In this document: positions 48,440-60,043 of the stretch, in pieces
Numbering within the stretch: the first letter of the stretch is position 1
Layout of the letters: every line of letters begins with the position of its first letter
Origin: Opitutaceae bacterium
Lineage (GTDB): Bacteria > Verrucomicrobiota > Verrucomicrobiia > Opitutales > Opitutaceae
Direction of reading: 5' to 3'
Assembly (NCBI GenBank): GCA_028691845.1
Contig: JAQUYL010000009.1
Span: 1-64,000 of the forward strand
DNA length: 64,000 nt
Program-made: the position numbers and the translations under genes
The notes under the pieces: model-generated
What the model was told of the DNA's origin: nothing
The model's input: only the letters and a program-made list of their open reading frames with translations
Database searches by the model: none

Positions 48440-49553
48440 CTCCAGCCCGCTCGGGCTCAAACTTGCGGCAGCCGTCGTGGCGCTGGTGGTGATCGGCTCC
48501 ACGGTGCTGTATTTCATGCGGCCGGTCGCCAAAGTCGTCACCGTTACTGCCGGTCGCGCCGTCAACGCCGTCCCCGGCAGTGTCACAGTTACGGCCATGC
48601 GGCAGGCGGAAATCAAGACCGAGATCGGGGGCCGCATTCTGCGGAGTGAACTCGAGCCCGGCAAAAGCTTCCAGGAAGGCGATTTCATGGTGCAGGTTGA
48701 CACGCGCGACTTGGAACTGGAGATCGAGCGAACGCAAAACGACCTGGAGACGCTGAAAAACCGTCTCCAAGTCGGCTCCCAGATCACCCTCGAATTGGCC
48801 AACGGCAGGGACGAATTGGCCAACAAGGAACGCCTGTTCAAGCTCGGCAACGTGTCTGAGGCTGAGTTGATCCGCCAGCAGCGCACGGTCGAGCAGATTC
48901 AGCAGCGCCTGGACCTGGAAAAGGTGGACAACGAGGGGCGCACCAAGGAGCTGGAAAACATTCTGAGGGTCAAAATGCGGCAAAAGGAGAAGATGATGAT
49001 TGCGGCGCCGTTCGACGGGGTGGTCGACCTCGTCTTCGCGCACAAAAATGATCTTATCGGCAACAATTCGCCCATCGCCTCCTACATTAGCACAAGCCGC
49101 TACGTCGAAGCCAAGATCAGCGAGGAAAATTCCGCCGGAGTGCAGGTTGGTCAGAAAGCCCGGGTGCGTTTTCTCAGCTACGGATCCAGGACTTTTGAAG
49201 CCACGGTCAGCAAAAAGCTGCCCACAGCCGACGCGGATACCCAGCGTCATGTGGTGCATCTCGAGGTGAGGATTGCGTCCGAATTGCTGGTGCCTGGCCT
49301 GACAGGGGAGGTGAGCATCATCCTTGACGAGCGTGATTCACCGACTCTCGTTCCGCGGCGCGCACTGCGGGGCACCCAGCTCTATGTTGTCACCAAAGGA
49401 CGCGTGGAGTCGCGCCAAGTCGAGCTCGGCTATATCAGCCTCACGATGGTCGAGGTGCGCTCCGGCGTGAAGCCCGGCGAACACATTATCGTCGACAGTC
49501 TGGAAGAATTTCGCGACGGCCAGCGCGTGCGGACGACGACGGCCGCCGAGTGA
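48429..49553 (+). CDS. HlyD/MacA-type membrane fusion protein
   Basis: 374 aa from ATG 48429, within the TolC-like gene end. One N-terminal helix (residues 10-29), a split lipoyl domain (EIGGRILRSELEPGKSFQEGDFM and MMIAAPFDGVVDLV), a coiled coil between them (about residues 80-180), and a beta-barrel plus membrane-proximal domain. Links the ABC permease to the outer-membrane channel. Substrate unknown. Confidence 0.9.
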   Translation: MAINSSPLGLKLAAAVVALVVIGSTVLYFMRPVAKVVTVTAGRAVNAVPGSVTVTAMRQAEIKTEIGGRILRSELEPGKSFQEGDFMVQVDTRDLELEIERTQNDLETLKNRLQVGSQITLELANGRDELANKERLFKLGNVSEAELIRQQRTVEQIQQRLDLEKVDNEGRTKELENILRVKMRQKEKMMIAAPFDGVVDLVFAHKNDLIGNNSPIASYISTSRYVEAKISEENSAGVQVGQKARVRFLSYGSRTFEATVSKKLPTADADTQRHVVHLEVRIASELLVPGLTGEVSIILDERDSPTLVPRRALRGTQLYVVTKGRVESRQVELGYISLTMVEVRSGVKPGEHIIVDSLEEFRDGQRVRTTTAAE

Positions 49554-49601
49554 CGGTCGCGGTCCATTGGCTCCTCTCACCGCACCGTACGTCTCCCGCT
49601 C

Positions 49602-50849
49602 ATGTCTCCGAATTATCGAATAGCGTTCCGCTTCCTGACCGCGAAGAAGCGTTCGATGCTGATGAGCCTGGCCTGCATCATTCTGGGCGTCGGCTTATTC
49701 GTCGTCACGCAGGCCACGACGAGCGGCTTTGAGAAGTTTTTCATCAAGACGCTCCTGGGCACGGATGGTGCCATCAAGATCGAAGACCGGATTCAGGACA
49801 CCCTCCGGTCAATGGAGACCGGCGCTGGATCCCACTTTCTGATCTCGCAGCGCGGCGAGGGGAAAAAATACATCGAAGGCATCGAGGAGCCGAAGCTGAT
49901 CATCGACGGGCTCAAGCGTTTCAGCAACGTTTCCGGCACTTCCGTGGTGCTGTATGGCTCCGCGGTCATCCGCAGCTCGTTCAAAAACGAATCGGTTAAG
50001 ATTTACGGCATCGCGCTCGAGGATCACCTCGCGGTCTCCGATCTCGGCAAGCAGATTGTTCAGGGCAAAATCGACGATTTTCGCAATGATCCCACCGGCG
50101 GTGCCCTCGTGGGCATCAAGATCGCCGAGCGGCTGCAGATCAACGTGGGCGATTCCTTCCAGGTGGAGTCGCGCGGTCAGCTCCGCCGCTACCGGGTCCG
50201 GGCCATTTACGAAACCGGCGTGACGGACATCGACAAGGTGCGCCTCTACCTGAACCTGGGAGAAGCCCGCTCGTTGTTGAAAAAGCCCACCGGCGCCTCG
50301 TATATCCAGGTCGGGCTTTTTCAGCCAGAACGCGCCGTGACCGATGCGACGCAAATGGAGGAGGTCCTTCAGCACAGCGCGACCCCGTGGCAGGAGCGTG
50401 AAAAAACCTGGCTGAACGTCTTTCGCGCCCTGCGCTTCTCCTCGGGCATCACCGTTTCGGTCTTCACCCTCATCGCCGGACTCGCGATGTTCAATACGTT
50501 GGCGATGATCGTACTGGAGAAGACCAAGGAGATCGCAATCCTGCGTTCGATGGGCTACACGCGACGCGACGTCTCGCGCATCTTTCTCTGGCAGGCGATG
50601 ATCGTGCTGATGATTGGCACGGTGCTGGGCTGGCTCCTGGGCGCCGCCGTCACCTACGCCGTATCCCGGACGCCCATCAGCATCCGTGGCATCTTTGCCA
50701 CCGACACCTTCATCGTTGAATGGTCCGTGTGGCACTACCTTGCTGCGACCGTCACTGCCGTCGTGATGGTCATGACGGCCAGTCTCATACCCGCCCGGCG
50801 CGGGGCGCGCCTCGAACCCGGCGATGTGATTCGCGGAACCGCCCAGTGA
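49602..50849 (+). CDS. FtsX/LolC-type ABC transporter permease
   Basis: 415 aa. N-terminal helix (about residues 19-40), a large periplasmic domain (about 50-270), then three C-terminal helices including SGITVSVFTLIAGLAMFNTLAMIVLEKTKEIAILRSMG (segment of the FtsX domain) and a final EPGDVIRG. The order matches LolC/E and MacB-type permeases. The neighbouring adaptor and TolC favour a MacB-like extruder, while the periplasmic domain resembles LolC/E. Mechanotransmission without classical transport is expected. Only one permease, so it would act as a homodimer. Confidence 0.88.
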   Translation: MSPNYRIAFRFLTAKKRSMLMSLACIILGVGLFVVTQATTSGFEKFFIKTLLGTDGAIKIEDRIQDTLRSMETGAGSHFLISQRGEGKKYIEGIEEPKLIIDGLKRFSNVSGTSVVLYGSAVIRSSFKNESVKIYGIALEDHLAVSDLGKQIVQGKIDDFRNDPTGGALVGIKIAERLQINVGDSFQVESRGQLRRYRVRAIYETGVTDIDKVRLYLNLGEARSLLKKPTGASYIQVGLFQPERAVTDATQMEEVLQHSATPWQEREKTWLNVFRALRFSSGITVSVFTLIAGLAMFNTLAMIVLEKTKEIAILRSMGYTRRDVSRIFLWQAMIVLMIGTVLGWLLGAAVTYAVSRTPISIRGIFATDTFIVEWSVWHYLAATVTAVVMVMTASLIPARRGARLEPGDVIRGTAQ

Positions 50850-50856
50850 TCCCATC

Positions 50857-51546
50857 ATGGCTGATGCCCTGAACCACATTGTTTTGCGCTGCCAGGGGCT
50901 CCACCGCCATCTCGGGGTCGGAGAGGGAAGGGTGCATGTGCTCAACGGGGTTTCCTTTGAGGCCAGGCGGGGCGAGGTCTATGCCATTGTCGGCCCCTCC
51001 GGCTGCGGGAAGAGCACCCTGCTTTATCTGCTCGGCCTGCTCGATCATCCTGAACAGGGTGAAATCTGGATCAATGGGCGGCTGATGTCGCACAGTACCG
51101 ACGAAGAACGCACCGCCGTCCGGGGCGAACACATCGGTTTCGTTTTTCAGTTTCACTTTCTGATGACGGAGTTCACCGCCCTGGAAAACGTCATGATGCC
51201 CATGCGCAAGCTCGGCCGCCTGACCGAAGCGCAAATGGACGATCGGGGTCGGACGCTGCTCTCGTCCGTCGGTCTCGGGGATAAAACACACCGGCTCGCC
51301 ACCGAACTCTCCGGCGGGGAGCAGCAGCGCGTGGCCATTGCCCGCGCCCTGGCCAACCAGCCAGCGATCATACTGGCCGATGAGCCCACGGGCAACCTCG
51401 ACCAGCGCAACTCCACGATGGTTTTCGATCTGCTCACGCGACTCGCCAAGGAAAACGACCAGGCGGTCATCCTCGTCACGCACAATCCCGAGATTGCCCA
51501 TCGCTGCGACCAGGTCCGGACGATGCGCGACGGCGAATTCGTCTGA
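50857..51546 (+). CDS. LolD/MacB-type ABC transporter ATP-binding protein
   Basis: 229 aa. Walker A GPSGCGKST (residues about 45-53), Q-loop FVFQFHFL, signature LSGGEQQR, Walker B IILADEPTG and the H-loop VTHNP. Seven bases after the permease stop. Energises the permease dimer. Last gene of the four-gene exporter. Confidence 0.95.
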   Translation: MADALNHIVLRCQGLHRHLGVGEGRVHVLNGVSFEARRGEVYAIVGPSGCGKSTLLYLLGLLDHPEQGEIWINGRLMSHSTDEERTAVRGEHIGFVFQFHFLMTEFTALENVMMPMRKLGRLTEAQMDDRGRTLLSSVGLGDKTHRLATELSGGEQQRVAIARALANQPAIILADEPTGNLDQRNSTMVFDLLTRLAKENDQAVILVTHNPEIAHRCDQVRTMRDGEFV

Positions 51547-52037
51547 CGGTCGGTTCGGGGAGGATTTGCAGACAAAAAGTCCGGGGCGGGGCTGTCTTGC
51601 GCCCGGTTGAAGAGGGCGGGCATCCCACCACCTGGGGAGCCGGAACCCGCCCGCAGGGCCCGAGTCGCGGTGGATAACCGATGGGAACCGAAGATGAAAT
51701 CGCCCCGGTCGTACCGAATCCAAGGAATCATAAAAGGATCTCAGCGTCCGCTGGAAATTTTGTTTTACATGAATTGAGTGCGTCCTTTCCTTCAGTTGCC
51801 CCCAATCCCCCCGCCGTGAACCAGCCCTGTTCGCGAAAAACTTTTTTCGCCAGATTATGTGGCTTGATTGCCGCTGCCGTCGCTTCCCCGCGAATGTTCG
51901 CTCGGATGGGCGTTGCCTCCTCCGGGACCGCGATCCGGCGGCCGGTATCTGTCCGGCCCGACGGGCGGGCGGTGCCTAGAAAAGAGGGTACCGTCTAATC
52001 CGCTGCCCGTCCCGTCTGCGCCAACACACGACGGCAT
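51547..52037. other. Intergenic region before the act operon
   Basis: 491 bases with no convincing gene. Contains an AT-rich inverted repeat GCGAAAAA/TTTTTCGC (51833-51850) about 190 bases before actA, and pyrimidine-rich stretches. Presumably holds the act promoter, which I cannot place. A + strand frame at 51681-51998 has no recognisable domain. Confidence 0.6.
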
Positions 52038-52691
52038 ATGTCGAAAATTTTCCCGAGGTCCGCCAACACTCTGCCGCTGCAGATCGTTGTTTTTTTGATC
52101 GTCCTCGGCACGGTGATGGTGGCGGCGGTAACCTACTACAGCACTCCGAAATATCTGGACGTGGGCTATCAGCCCATCCAGCCCGTGCCATTCAGCCACG
52201 CCTTGCACGCCGGGCAGATCGGCCTTGACTGCCGCTATTGCCATCTCGGCGTGGATCAGGGGCCCGCCTCCACCATACCGACCGCGCAGACGTGCATGAA
52301 TTGCCACAGCCTGGTCAAAGCCCAGAGCCCGTTGCTCGCCGTCGTGCGCCAGAGCTACCAGACCGGCGCACCCGTGCCGTGGGTCAAAATCCACGTCGCG
52401 CCCGAGTATGTCTATTTCAATCACTCCGTTCACGTGAACCGCGGCGTCTCCTGCGTTGAGTGCCACGGGCGCATCGACGAGATGGACACCGTCTACCGGG
52501 AGCTGGCGCACAGCATGGCATTCTGCCTCGACTGCCACCGCCAGCCCGAACGATTCCTGCGCGAGCCCAAGGACGTCTACAACCTGGCTTCGTCCAGCCT
52601 CGCCGGTCAGGGCCGCCTCGCCGAGGCAAAAAAAATTGCCCAGGACTGGAAGGTGAAGCCGCCGCAAAGCTGCTCCGGTTGCCATCGATGA
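52038..52691 (+). CDS. actA: Alternative Complex III pentahaem cytochrome c subunit ActA
   Basis: 217 aa. N-terminal membrane anchor (about residues 13-33), then five CxxCH motifs: CRYCH, CMNCH, CVECH, CLDCH, CSGCH. Extra histidines (FSHALHAG, FNHSVHVN) are axial ligands as in cytochrome c7/c3-like domains. ActA accepts electrons from the ActB Fe-S clusters in the ACIII quinol:acceptor oxidoreductase. Overlaps actB by ATGA. Confidence 0.93.
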   Translation: MSKIFPRSANTLPLQIVVFLIVLGTVMVAAVTYYSTPKYLDVGYQPIQPVPFSHALHAGQIGLDCRYCHLGVDQGPASTIPTAQTCMNCHSLVKAQSPLLAVVRQSYQTGAPVPWVKIHVAPEYVYFNHSVHVNRGVSCVECHGRIDEMDTVYRELAHSMAFCLDCHRQPERFLREPKDVYNLASSSLAGQGRLAEAKKIAQDWKVKPPQSCSGCHR

Positions 52692-55600
52692 ATCGCCGCG
52701 CCCAACTGCCTGCTCCCATTCCGGCCGAACACGCCGGCCCCAGCTATTGGCGCAGCCTCGACGAACTGGCCGCCACGCCCGGTTTTCGCGAGCAGCTCGA
52801 GCGCGAATTTCCGGCCGGCGCTGATTCCATCGACGGGGTGGACCGCCGGCACTTCATGAAAATCATGGCGGCCTCCTTCGCCCTTGGCGGCGTAGGGCTC
52901 GCCGGTTGCCGCCGTCCCGAGATCCACATTTTGCCCTATGGCAAATCGGCGGAATTCACCGTGCCGGGCCTGCCGCTCTATTACGCCACCGCCATGCCGC
53001 TGCGTCGGATGGCCCTGCCTCTCGTCGCCGAGACGCACCAGGGCCGGCCGACCAAGATTGAGGGCAATCCGAGCTACACCCCGCACGGCGGGGCCACCAG
53101 CCTGCTGGCGCAGGCTTCGGTCCTCGATCTTTATGACCCCGATCGCGCCACCGTGCATACGCAACGCGGTCAGCCGATCTCGGCGGAGGAAGTCCGCCAG
53201 AGATTGGCCTCCGTGGGGGAAAAATATGCTGCCCGCAGCGGCGAAGGCCTCGCGTTTCTGGCCGAGACCTCAGGTTCGCCGACGCGCGCCCGGCTGATCG
53301 ACAAGCTAAAGGAGAAGTTTCCTCGTGCCGTGTGGGCGGAATACGAACCTGTGCAGGACGAACCGCCGCTTGCCGCCGCGCAGGCCTCCTTCGGCCGAAA
53401 TGTTCGGCCGCTCTACCGCTTCTCCAGGGCGAAGCGGATCGTCAGCCTTGATTGCGACTTCCTGAGCGCCGAGGCCGGCAGCCTTTATTACGCCCGCGAG
53501 TTCGCGAAAGGGCGGCGGGTCGTGCGACGGGACGACCCGATGAACCGTCTTTATGCGGTCGAGAGCAATCTGACGCTCACCGGCAGCATGGCCGACCACC
53601 GGCTCCGTCTCGCCAGCAGCCACCTGCTGGCCTTTGCCGCCGCGCTCGCGGCCAAGATTACCGGTGACGCGACGTTCGAACGGCCGGTGCCGGGACTGGA
53701 CCTCGCGCCGGATTGGATTGCGGAGTGCGCGAAAGACCTGCGGGAAAATCGGGGGGAGAGCCTGGTCGTGGCGGGCGCGCATCTGCCGGCGGGAGTGCAC
53801 GCGATTGTTCACGCGATCAATCACGCGCTGGGCAACATTGGCACGACCGTCGATTTCGTCGATGCCGCTCCCTCGGGCGCCACCTTAATCCAGGGCCTCG
53901 CCACGGCCATCCGGAGCGACTCGATCAAGACTCTGGTCGTCCTGGGCGGCAATCCGGCTTATAACGCCCCTGTCGACCTCGCCTGGCCCGTGCTGCAAGG
54001 ATCCGTGCCGGAGGTCATCCGCTACGGTTACTACCTGGACGAGACGTCGGCGCTCGCAGGCACGCACGTGGCCGCGGCGCACTACCTCGAATCGTGGGGC
54101 GATGCGCGCACGGTAGACGGCACGATCGTGCCAATCCAGCCGATGATCCTGCCGCTGTTTGGCGGTCTGACCGAGATCGAGGTGCTGGCGTGTCTTTTGG
54201 GCGAGGAGACGACTGATCCCTATGCGCTTGTTTTTGCCACCATCGGACGGTTGACCCGCGGCGACACCGACAAGGCGTTCAAGAAATTCCTGCACGACGG
54301 CCTGCTCGAAGGCTCCTCCCACGAACGGGTTGCGGTGACCTTCCGTCCGGCGCAGGCCGCAGCGCTTTATCGCGAGCCGCCGCCGGTTCCCGCCTTTTCC
54401 AGGGAAAATCTCGAGGTGCGTTTCGTGCCCGACCACAAGATCGACGATGGCCGCTTTGCCAACAACGGCTGGCTGCAGGAGTGTCCCGATCCCATCACCA
54501 AGCATGCCTGGGATAACGCCATTCTCGTCAGCCCGCGGCTGGGCGAGGAACTCGGCATCACTCCGAAGGGCGCGCTCAACCAGATCGTCCGTAAGGAGGA
54601 GGCCGAGTTTATCCTGGGCAGGGAAAGCGCTCCGGTTGGCGAATTGACCCTGGACGGCCGCCAGCTGCGCGGTCCGTTGCACATCCAGCCCGGCCTAGCC
54701 AATTATACCATCATCCTCCCGTTGGGCTATGGTCGCACGGTTACGGGCCGCATTGCCACCGGCGCCGGATATAGCGCCTACGCCGTGCGCCCGAGTGCGG
54801 CGATGCATGTGGCCGTCGGCGCCACCCTGCGCGTGCTTTCCGCCAAACGTGTCCTGCTGGCCAACACCCAGGAGCACTGGTCGATGGAAGGTCGCGATCT
54901 CGTGCGCGAGGCCAACTACGGCGAGTTCCAGGAGAATCCTGCCTTCGTCAAGGGCATTGGCATGGAGTCGCACAGCCCGCCGATCTACGGCCAGGAGGGC
55001 GCGAAGCTTACACCGGCACAGAAAGCAACCGAGTTGCCCCGGGGCAATTCACTCTATAAGACGCCGGAGTTTGACGGCCTCCAACAATGGGGCATGTCGA
55101 TTGATCTCAATACCTGCATCGGCTGCAACTCCTGCGTGATCGCCTGTCAGGCGGAGAATAACATCCCCATCGTGGGACGCGACCAAGTGCGCCGCGGCCG
55201 CGAGATGCACTGGATCCGCCTCGATCGCTACTACTCGGACGGCAAGGCCGACGCGAGTCCGTTTGGCGGCCAGGGCAACGGCAAGATTCCCGAGGATCCC
55301 CAGGTGTCGCTGCAACCGATCGCCTGCGCGCAGTGCGAGCTCGCCCCGTGCGAGATCGTTTGCCCGGTCAATGCCACGGTGCACGATCCCGAGGGCCTCA
55401 ACGTGATGGCCTACAACCGCTGCGTCGGCACGCGGTACTGCGCCAACAACTGTCCCTACAAGGTTCGGCGCTTCAATTTCTTCGATTGGAACAAGCGTTC
55501 GATCGACCAGCTGTACCTGGGGCCGCTCGGCCCGTCCGGCATGCCGGAGCTGGTCAAGATGGTGAAAAACCCCGACGTCACTGTGCGCATGCGCGGCGTG

Positions 55601-55999
55601 ATGGAGAAGTGCACCTATTGCGTTCAGCGCATTCAGCAGGCGAAGATCGCCCGGAAACGCCAGGCCGGGGCCTCCGGCGATGTGGTCGTGCCCGATGGCG
55701 CCATCAAGACCGCCTGCCAGCAGGTGTGTCCGGTGGAGGCGATTGTGTTCGGCAACCTCCTCGACGAGCGCAGCGCCGTCGCCCGGGCAAAGGCCCAGGA
55801 GCGCGATTACGCGCTGCTGGGCTACCTCAACATCCGCCCGCGCACCACCTACCTTGGCAAGCTCCGCAATCCGAATCCACGCATGCCCGACTACAATGCG
55901 CTCCCGTTGAGCCGGCTGGAATACAACAGGAAAAACCATCCGTCCGGCGGTGGTGAGGCCGATCACGAAACGCCGGCCAAGGGAGGGCACGAAGGATGA
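52688..55999 (+). CDS. actB: Alternative Complex III subunit ActB (molybdopterin-like plus Fe-S, fused)
   Basis: 1103 aa from ATG 52688, overlapping actA. Twin-arginine-like signal DRRHFMKIM with Cys74 (GLAGC) as possible lipid site. Residues about 90-770 resemble molybdopterin oxidoreductases, but known ActB1 has no Mo cofactor. Residues about 790-1070 are an NrfC-like ferredoxin domain with CIGCNSCVIACQAEN, CAQCELAPCEIVCP, CVGTRYCANNCPYK, and CTYC...CQQVCP for 4 clusters. Carries electrons from quinol to ActA. Ends at 55999 where a tiny ORF starts. Confidence 0.93.
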   Translation: MNRRAQLPAPIPAEHAGPSYWRSLDELAATPGFREQLEREFPAGADSIDGVDRRHFMKIMAASFALGGVGLAGCRRPEIHILPYGKSAEFTVPGLPLYYATAMPLRRMALPLVAETHQGRPTKIEGNPSYTPHGGATSLLAQASVLDLYDPDRATVHTQRGQPISAEEVRQRLASVGEKYAARSGEGLAFLAETSGSPTRARLIDKLKEKFPRAVWAEYEPVQDEPPLAAAQASFGRNVRPLYRFSRAKRIVSLDCDFLSAEAGSLYYAREFAKGRRVVRRDDPMNRLYAVESNLTLTGSMADHRLRLASSHLLAFAAALAAKITGDATFERPVPGLDLAPDWIAECAKDLRENRGESLVVAGAHLPAGVHAIVHAINHALGNIGTTVDFVDAAPSGATLIQGLATAIRSDSIKTLVVLGGNPAYNAPVDLAWPVLQGSVPEVIRYGYYLDETSALAGTHVAAAHYLESWGDARTVDGTIVPIQPMILPLFGGLTEIEVLACLLGEETTDPYALVFATIGRLTRGDTDKAFKKFLHDGLLEGSSHERVAVTFRPAQAAALYREPPPVPAFSRENLEVRFVPDHKIDDGRFANNGWLQECPDPITKHAWDNAILVSPRLGEELGITPKGALNQIVRKEEAEFILGRESAPVGELTLDGRQLRGPLHIQPGLANYTIILPLGYGRTVTGRIATGAGYSAYAVRPSAAMHVAVGATLRVLSAKRVLLANTQEHWSMEGRDLVREANYGEFQENPAFVKGIGMESHSPPIYGQEGAKLTPAQKATELPRGNSLYKTPEFDGLQQWGMSIDLNTCIGCNSCVIACQAENNIPIVGRDQVRRGREMHWIRLDRYYSDGKADASPFGGQGNGKIPEDPQVSLQPIACAQCELAPCEIVCPVNATVHDPEGLNVMAYNRCVGTRYCANNCPYKVRRFNFFDWNKRSIDQLYLGPLGPSGMPELVKMVKNPDVTVRMRGVMEKCTYCVQRIQQAKIARKRQAGASGDVVVPDGAIKTACQQVCPVEAIVFGNLLDERSAVARAKAQERDYALLGYLNIRPRTTYLGKLRNPNPRMPDYNALPLSRLEYNRKNHPSGGGEADHETPAKGGHEG

Positions 56000-56183
56000 A
56001 CTCCTGCTGCAGGACATCTTCCTGCCTTCCGAACCGATGGGCGTCGGTGTCCTCCCCGACGCCTGTCGCCGATGAGGACATCGGCGACCACCTCACAGAT
56101 GGAGGGGGCAACTCCGTCGCCCGGGCCCGGACGCAAGCGGACGATGCGGATGTCGTGCGTCTCTCGTCGAGAGGAGGCTGCGC

Positions 56184-56187
<4 letters not shown>
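55996..56187 (+). CDS. Tiny ORF translationally linked between actB and actC
   Basis: 63 aa, ATGA overlap with actB at its start (55996-55999) and ATGA overlap with actC at its end (56184-56187). N-terminus has CCRTSSC; the C-terminal half is Asp/Gly/Arg-rich. No homologue recognised and no membrane helix. Could be a genuine small subunit or only a linker retained to keep coupling. Composition is not obviously coding, so low confidence. Confidence 0.4.
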
Positions 56188-57617
<1,430 letters not shown>

Positions 57618-57629
57618 CCGCCAGCCGCC

Positions 57630-58160
57630 ATGTCCAAAGCATACGGGATCATCGCAGCCTTCGACGACACGCGGGAGATATTCCAGGCGTGCGAACAGGT
57701 GCGCGACGCCGGCTACACGCAATGGGATGCCCTCACCCCGTTCCCGATCCACGGTCTCGACCGGGCCATGGGACTGCGCCGTTCCAAGGTGCCCCGCCTT
57801 TCCCTCATCGGCGGCATCGCCGGCTTCTGCACGGGCATGGCGCTCATCTGGTGGACGGGCGCGGCGGACTTCCGCCTAATCGTCGGCGGCAAGCCCTACT
57901 TCTCGCCGATGTTTGCCTTTCCGATCTCCTACGAGCTCTCGATACTTTTCACGGCTTTTGCCACTATCCTCGGCATGTTCTTCCTGAACCGGCTGCCCAT
58001 GCATTATCATCCGGTCCTGAAGCAGCCGCAGTTCGCCCGCGCCACCAGCGACCGGTTCTTCATTGTGATCGAAGCCACCGACCCGAAATTCGACGCAGCC
58101 CGCACCCGCGCGCTGCTGGTGCAGGCGGGCGGCAAGGACATCGTGGAAATCGAGGGCTGA
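57630..58160 (+). CDS. actD: Alternative Complex III subunit ActD (DUF3341)
   Basis: 176 aa with two helices (about residues 55-76 and 92-120) and soluble ends. DUF3341 features: KAYGIIAAFDDTREIFQACEQVRDAGY, DALTPFPIHGLD, and FFIVIEATDPKFD. A cofactor-free structural subunit of ACIII. Between actC and actE with gaps of 12 and 4 bases. Confidence 0.94.
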   Translation: MSKAYGIIAAFDDTREIFQACEQVRDAGYTQWDALTPFPIHGLDRAMGLRRSKVPRLSLIGGIAGFCTGMALIWWTGAADFRLIVGGKPYFSPMFAFPISYELSILFTAFATILGMFFLNRLPMHYHPVLKQPQFARATSDRFFIVIEATDPKFDAARTRALLVQAGGKDIVEIEG

Positions 58161-58164
58161 CGCC

Positions 58165-58794
58165 ATGCGGCACGCCTACTACACGCTCGTCTTCCTCGTT
58201 GTGCTCACGGTGTCCATCCTGGGCTTCCGGGGCCTGCGCTCCACGCGTCCGCCCATCGAGGTTTTCCCCGATCTGGACCGGCAGGCAAAATACCGGCCGC
58301 AGGCGGAATCGGTTTTCTTTGCCGACGGCCGGACCGACCGTCCGGAGCCTTCGGGCACGGTGGCGCGCGGTCGCACCGTCGCGGCCGATCCCTCTTTCCT
58401 GCGGGCTGATGATTTCCTCTACCGCGGAAAATCAGGCGATGGTTCGTCCGCTCGCGGCTTCCCGGTGCCTGTCACCGATGCGTTCATCCGGCGCGGTCAG
58501 GAACGGTTCGCGATATACTGCCAGCCCTGCCATGGTGCGCTGGGCGATGGCAACGGGGTCACCCGGGGTTACAACATGAACCCTGCCAGTTTCCACGATG
58601 ACCGCTTGCGGCAGATGCCCGAGGGGGAACTCTTCAACACCATCACCAACGGCAAGAACACCATGATGTCCTACGCCGACAAGCTGACCTCCGAGGATCG
58701 CTGGGCCGTGGTTGCCTATCTGCGCGCCTTGCAGCGCGCCGCTCATGCCACCCTGGCCGATGTGCCGGCCGAACACCGCAGCAACTTGAAGTGA
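58165..58794 (+). CDS. actE: Alternative Complex III monohaem cytochrome c subunit ActE
   Basis: 209 aa. N-terminal anchor (about residues 7-24), cytochrome c domain with CQPCH and a Met ligand in NTMMSYADKL. Passes electrons from ActA to a downstream acceptor. One base gap to actF. Confidence 0.92.
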   Translation: MRHAYYTLVFLVVLTVSILGFRGLRSTRPPIEVFPDLDRQAKYRPQAESVFFADGRTDRPEPSGTVARGRTVAADPSFLRADDFLYRGKSGDGSSARGFPVPVTDAFIRRGQERFAIYCQPCHGALGDGNGVTRGYNMNPASFHDDRLRQMPEGELFNTITNGKNTMMSYADKLTSEDRWAVVAYLRALQRAAHATLADVPAEHRSNLK

Positions 58795-58795
58795 C

Positions 58796-60043
58796 ATGAG
58801 CGCGCCCGTTCCCCCCCCTCCCGCTCCCCGCTCCGACCAGGCCCTCTATGTCGGGCTCGCCGGCATTGCGACCACCGGGTTCGGCCTGATGTTCTCCCCG
58901 TTGAAGATGGTGGCGTTCGCGTGGCTCGTCGGCGTGATGTTCTGGACCGCCATCACCATTGGCATGCTGCTGTTGGTTCTGATCCACCATATTTTCGACG
59001 CCAGCTGGTCCACGATCATCCGCCGGCAGTACGAGCACTGGCTCTCTGCGTTCAAGTGGCTCGCGCTGCTCTTCCTGCCGCTGCTGGTGCTTTCCTGGAT
59101 GCCCAGGCATAGTGGCCTGGTCTGGAGCTGGATGGACCCCGCCACTCCACTCCCCGGTGGCCACGGCACCGTCGGCACCGACGTGCTCTACGTGAAGAAA
59201 TCTGCGTTTCTGAACCTGAACCTGTTCACGATTGCGACGATCGCCTTCTTCGCCGTCTGGGTTTTCCTTTCCTGCAAACTGCGCAAGCACTCCTTCGCAC
59301 AGGACGCGGACGGCGACGCCGTCTGGACGCTGAAAAACCGCTGGTGGGCCGCGGCCGGCATACCACTCGCGGCTCTGTCGCTCACCTTTGCGTCCATCCT
59401 CTGGGTCAAGAGCCTCGAATACCACTGGTTCTCAACCATGTATGGAGTGTGGTTCTTCTCCAACTGCGTGCGCGGGGCCCTTTCGATGGGCGTGCTGATG
59501 ATGCTCTGGCTCTACCACCGCGGCGATTATGCCGGCCTTCTCAACCGGAATCACCTGCACAGCATCGGGCAGCTCGTGTTTGCGTTTACGGTGTTCTGGG
59601 GCTACGTGTCCTTCTCGCAGTACTTCCTCATCTGGAACGCCAACATACCCGAGGAGACATTCTGGTACAACCTCCGCGAGCAGGGCGACTGGTACTGGGT
59701 GGGGATGCTGATCCTGTTTGGTCACTTTTTCGTGCCGTTCCTTTACCTGCTTTCCTATAAACACAAGGTTGTCCACGCGTGGATTCGCCCGATCGTGATC
59801 TGGGTGCTCGCCCTCATCTTTGTCGACATTTGCTACAACATTTTGCCCGCGATCAAGGATGCCCGCGGCGATCCCCTGCCGTTCCTCTCGCTGACGCTTT
59901 TGTGGTCGCTGACGGCCGTAATCGGCGTCGGCGGCATTTGCGTCTGGGCCTACTTGCGGAGCTTCCCGACGACCAAGCTTATCCCCATCCGCGACCCGCG
60001 CATTGCCGAATGCCTCGTCTACCACGAATCGTCCCATGAGTGA
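58796..60043 (+). CDS. actF: Alternative Complex III NrfD-related membrane subunit ActF
   Basis: 415 aa with about ten helices (LMFSPLKMVAFAWLVGVMFW and later pairs). Distant homologue of ActC, lacks a conserved quinol site. Structural partner of ActC in the membrane. Overlaps the next gene by eight bases. Confidence 0.92.
   Translation: MSAPVPPPPAPRSDQALYVGLAGIATTGFGLMFSPLKMVAFAWLVGVMFWTAITIGMLLLVLIHHIFDASWSTIIRRQYEHWLSAFKWLALLFLPLLVLSWMPRHSGLVWSWMDPATPLPGGHGTVGTDVLYVKKSAFLNLNLFTIATIAFFAVWVFLSCKLRKHSFAQDADGDAVWTLKNRWWAAAGIPLAALSLTFASILWVKSLEYHWFSTMYGVWFFSNCVRGALSMGVLMMLWLYHRGDYAGLLNRNHLHSIGQLVFAFTVFWGYVSFSQYFLIWNANIPEETFWYNLREQGDWYWVGMLILFGHFFVPFLYLLSYKHKVVHAWIRPIVIWVLALIFVDICYNILPAIKDARGDPLPFLSLTLLWSLTAVIGVGGICVWAYLRSFPTTKLIPIRDPRIAECLVYHESSHE

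Noticed and set aside
51681..51998. 105-codon + strand frame before actA
   Set aside because: No signal, domain or composition that suggests a gene, and it lies in the presumed act promoter region.
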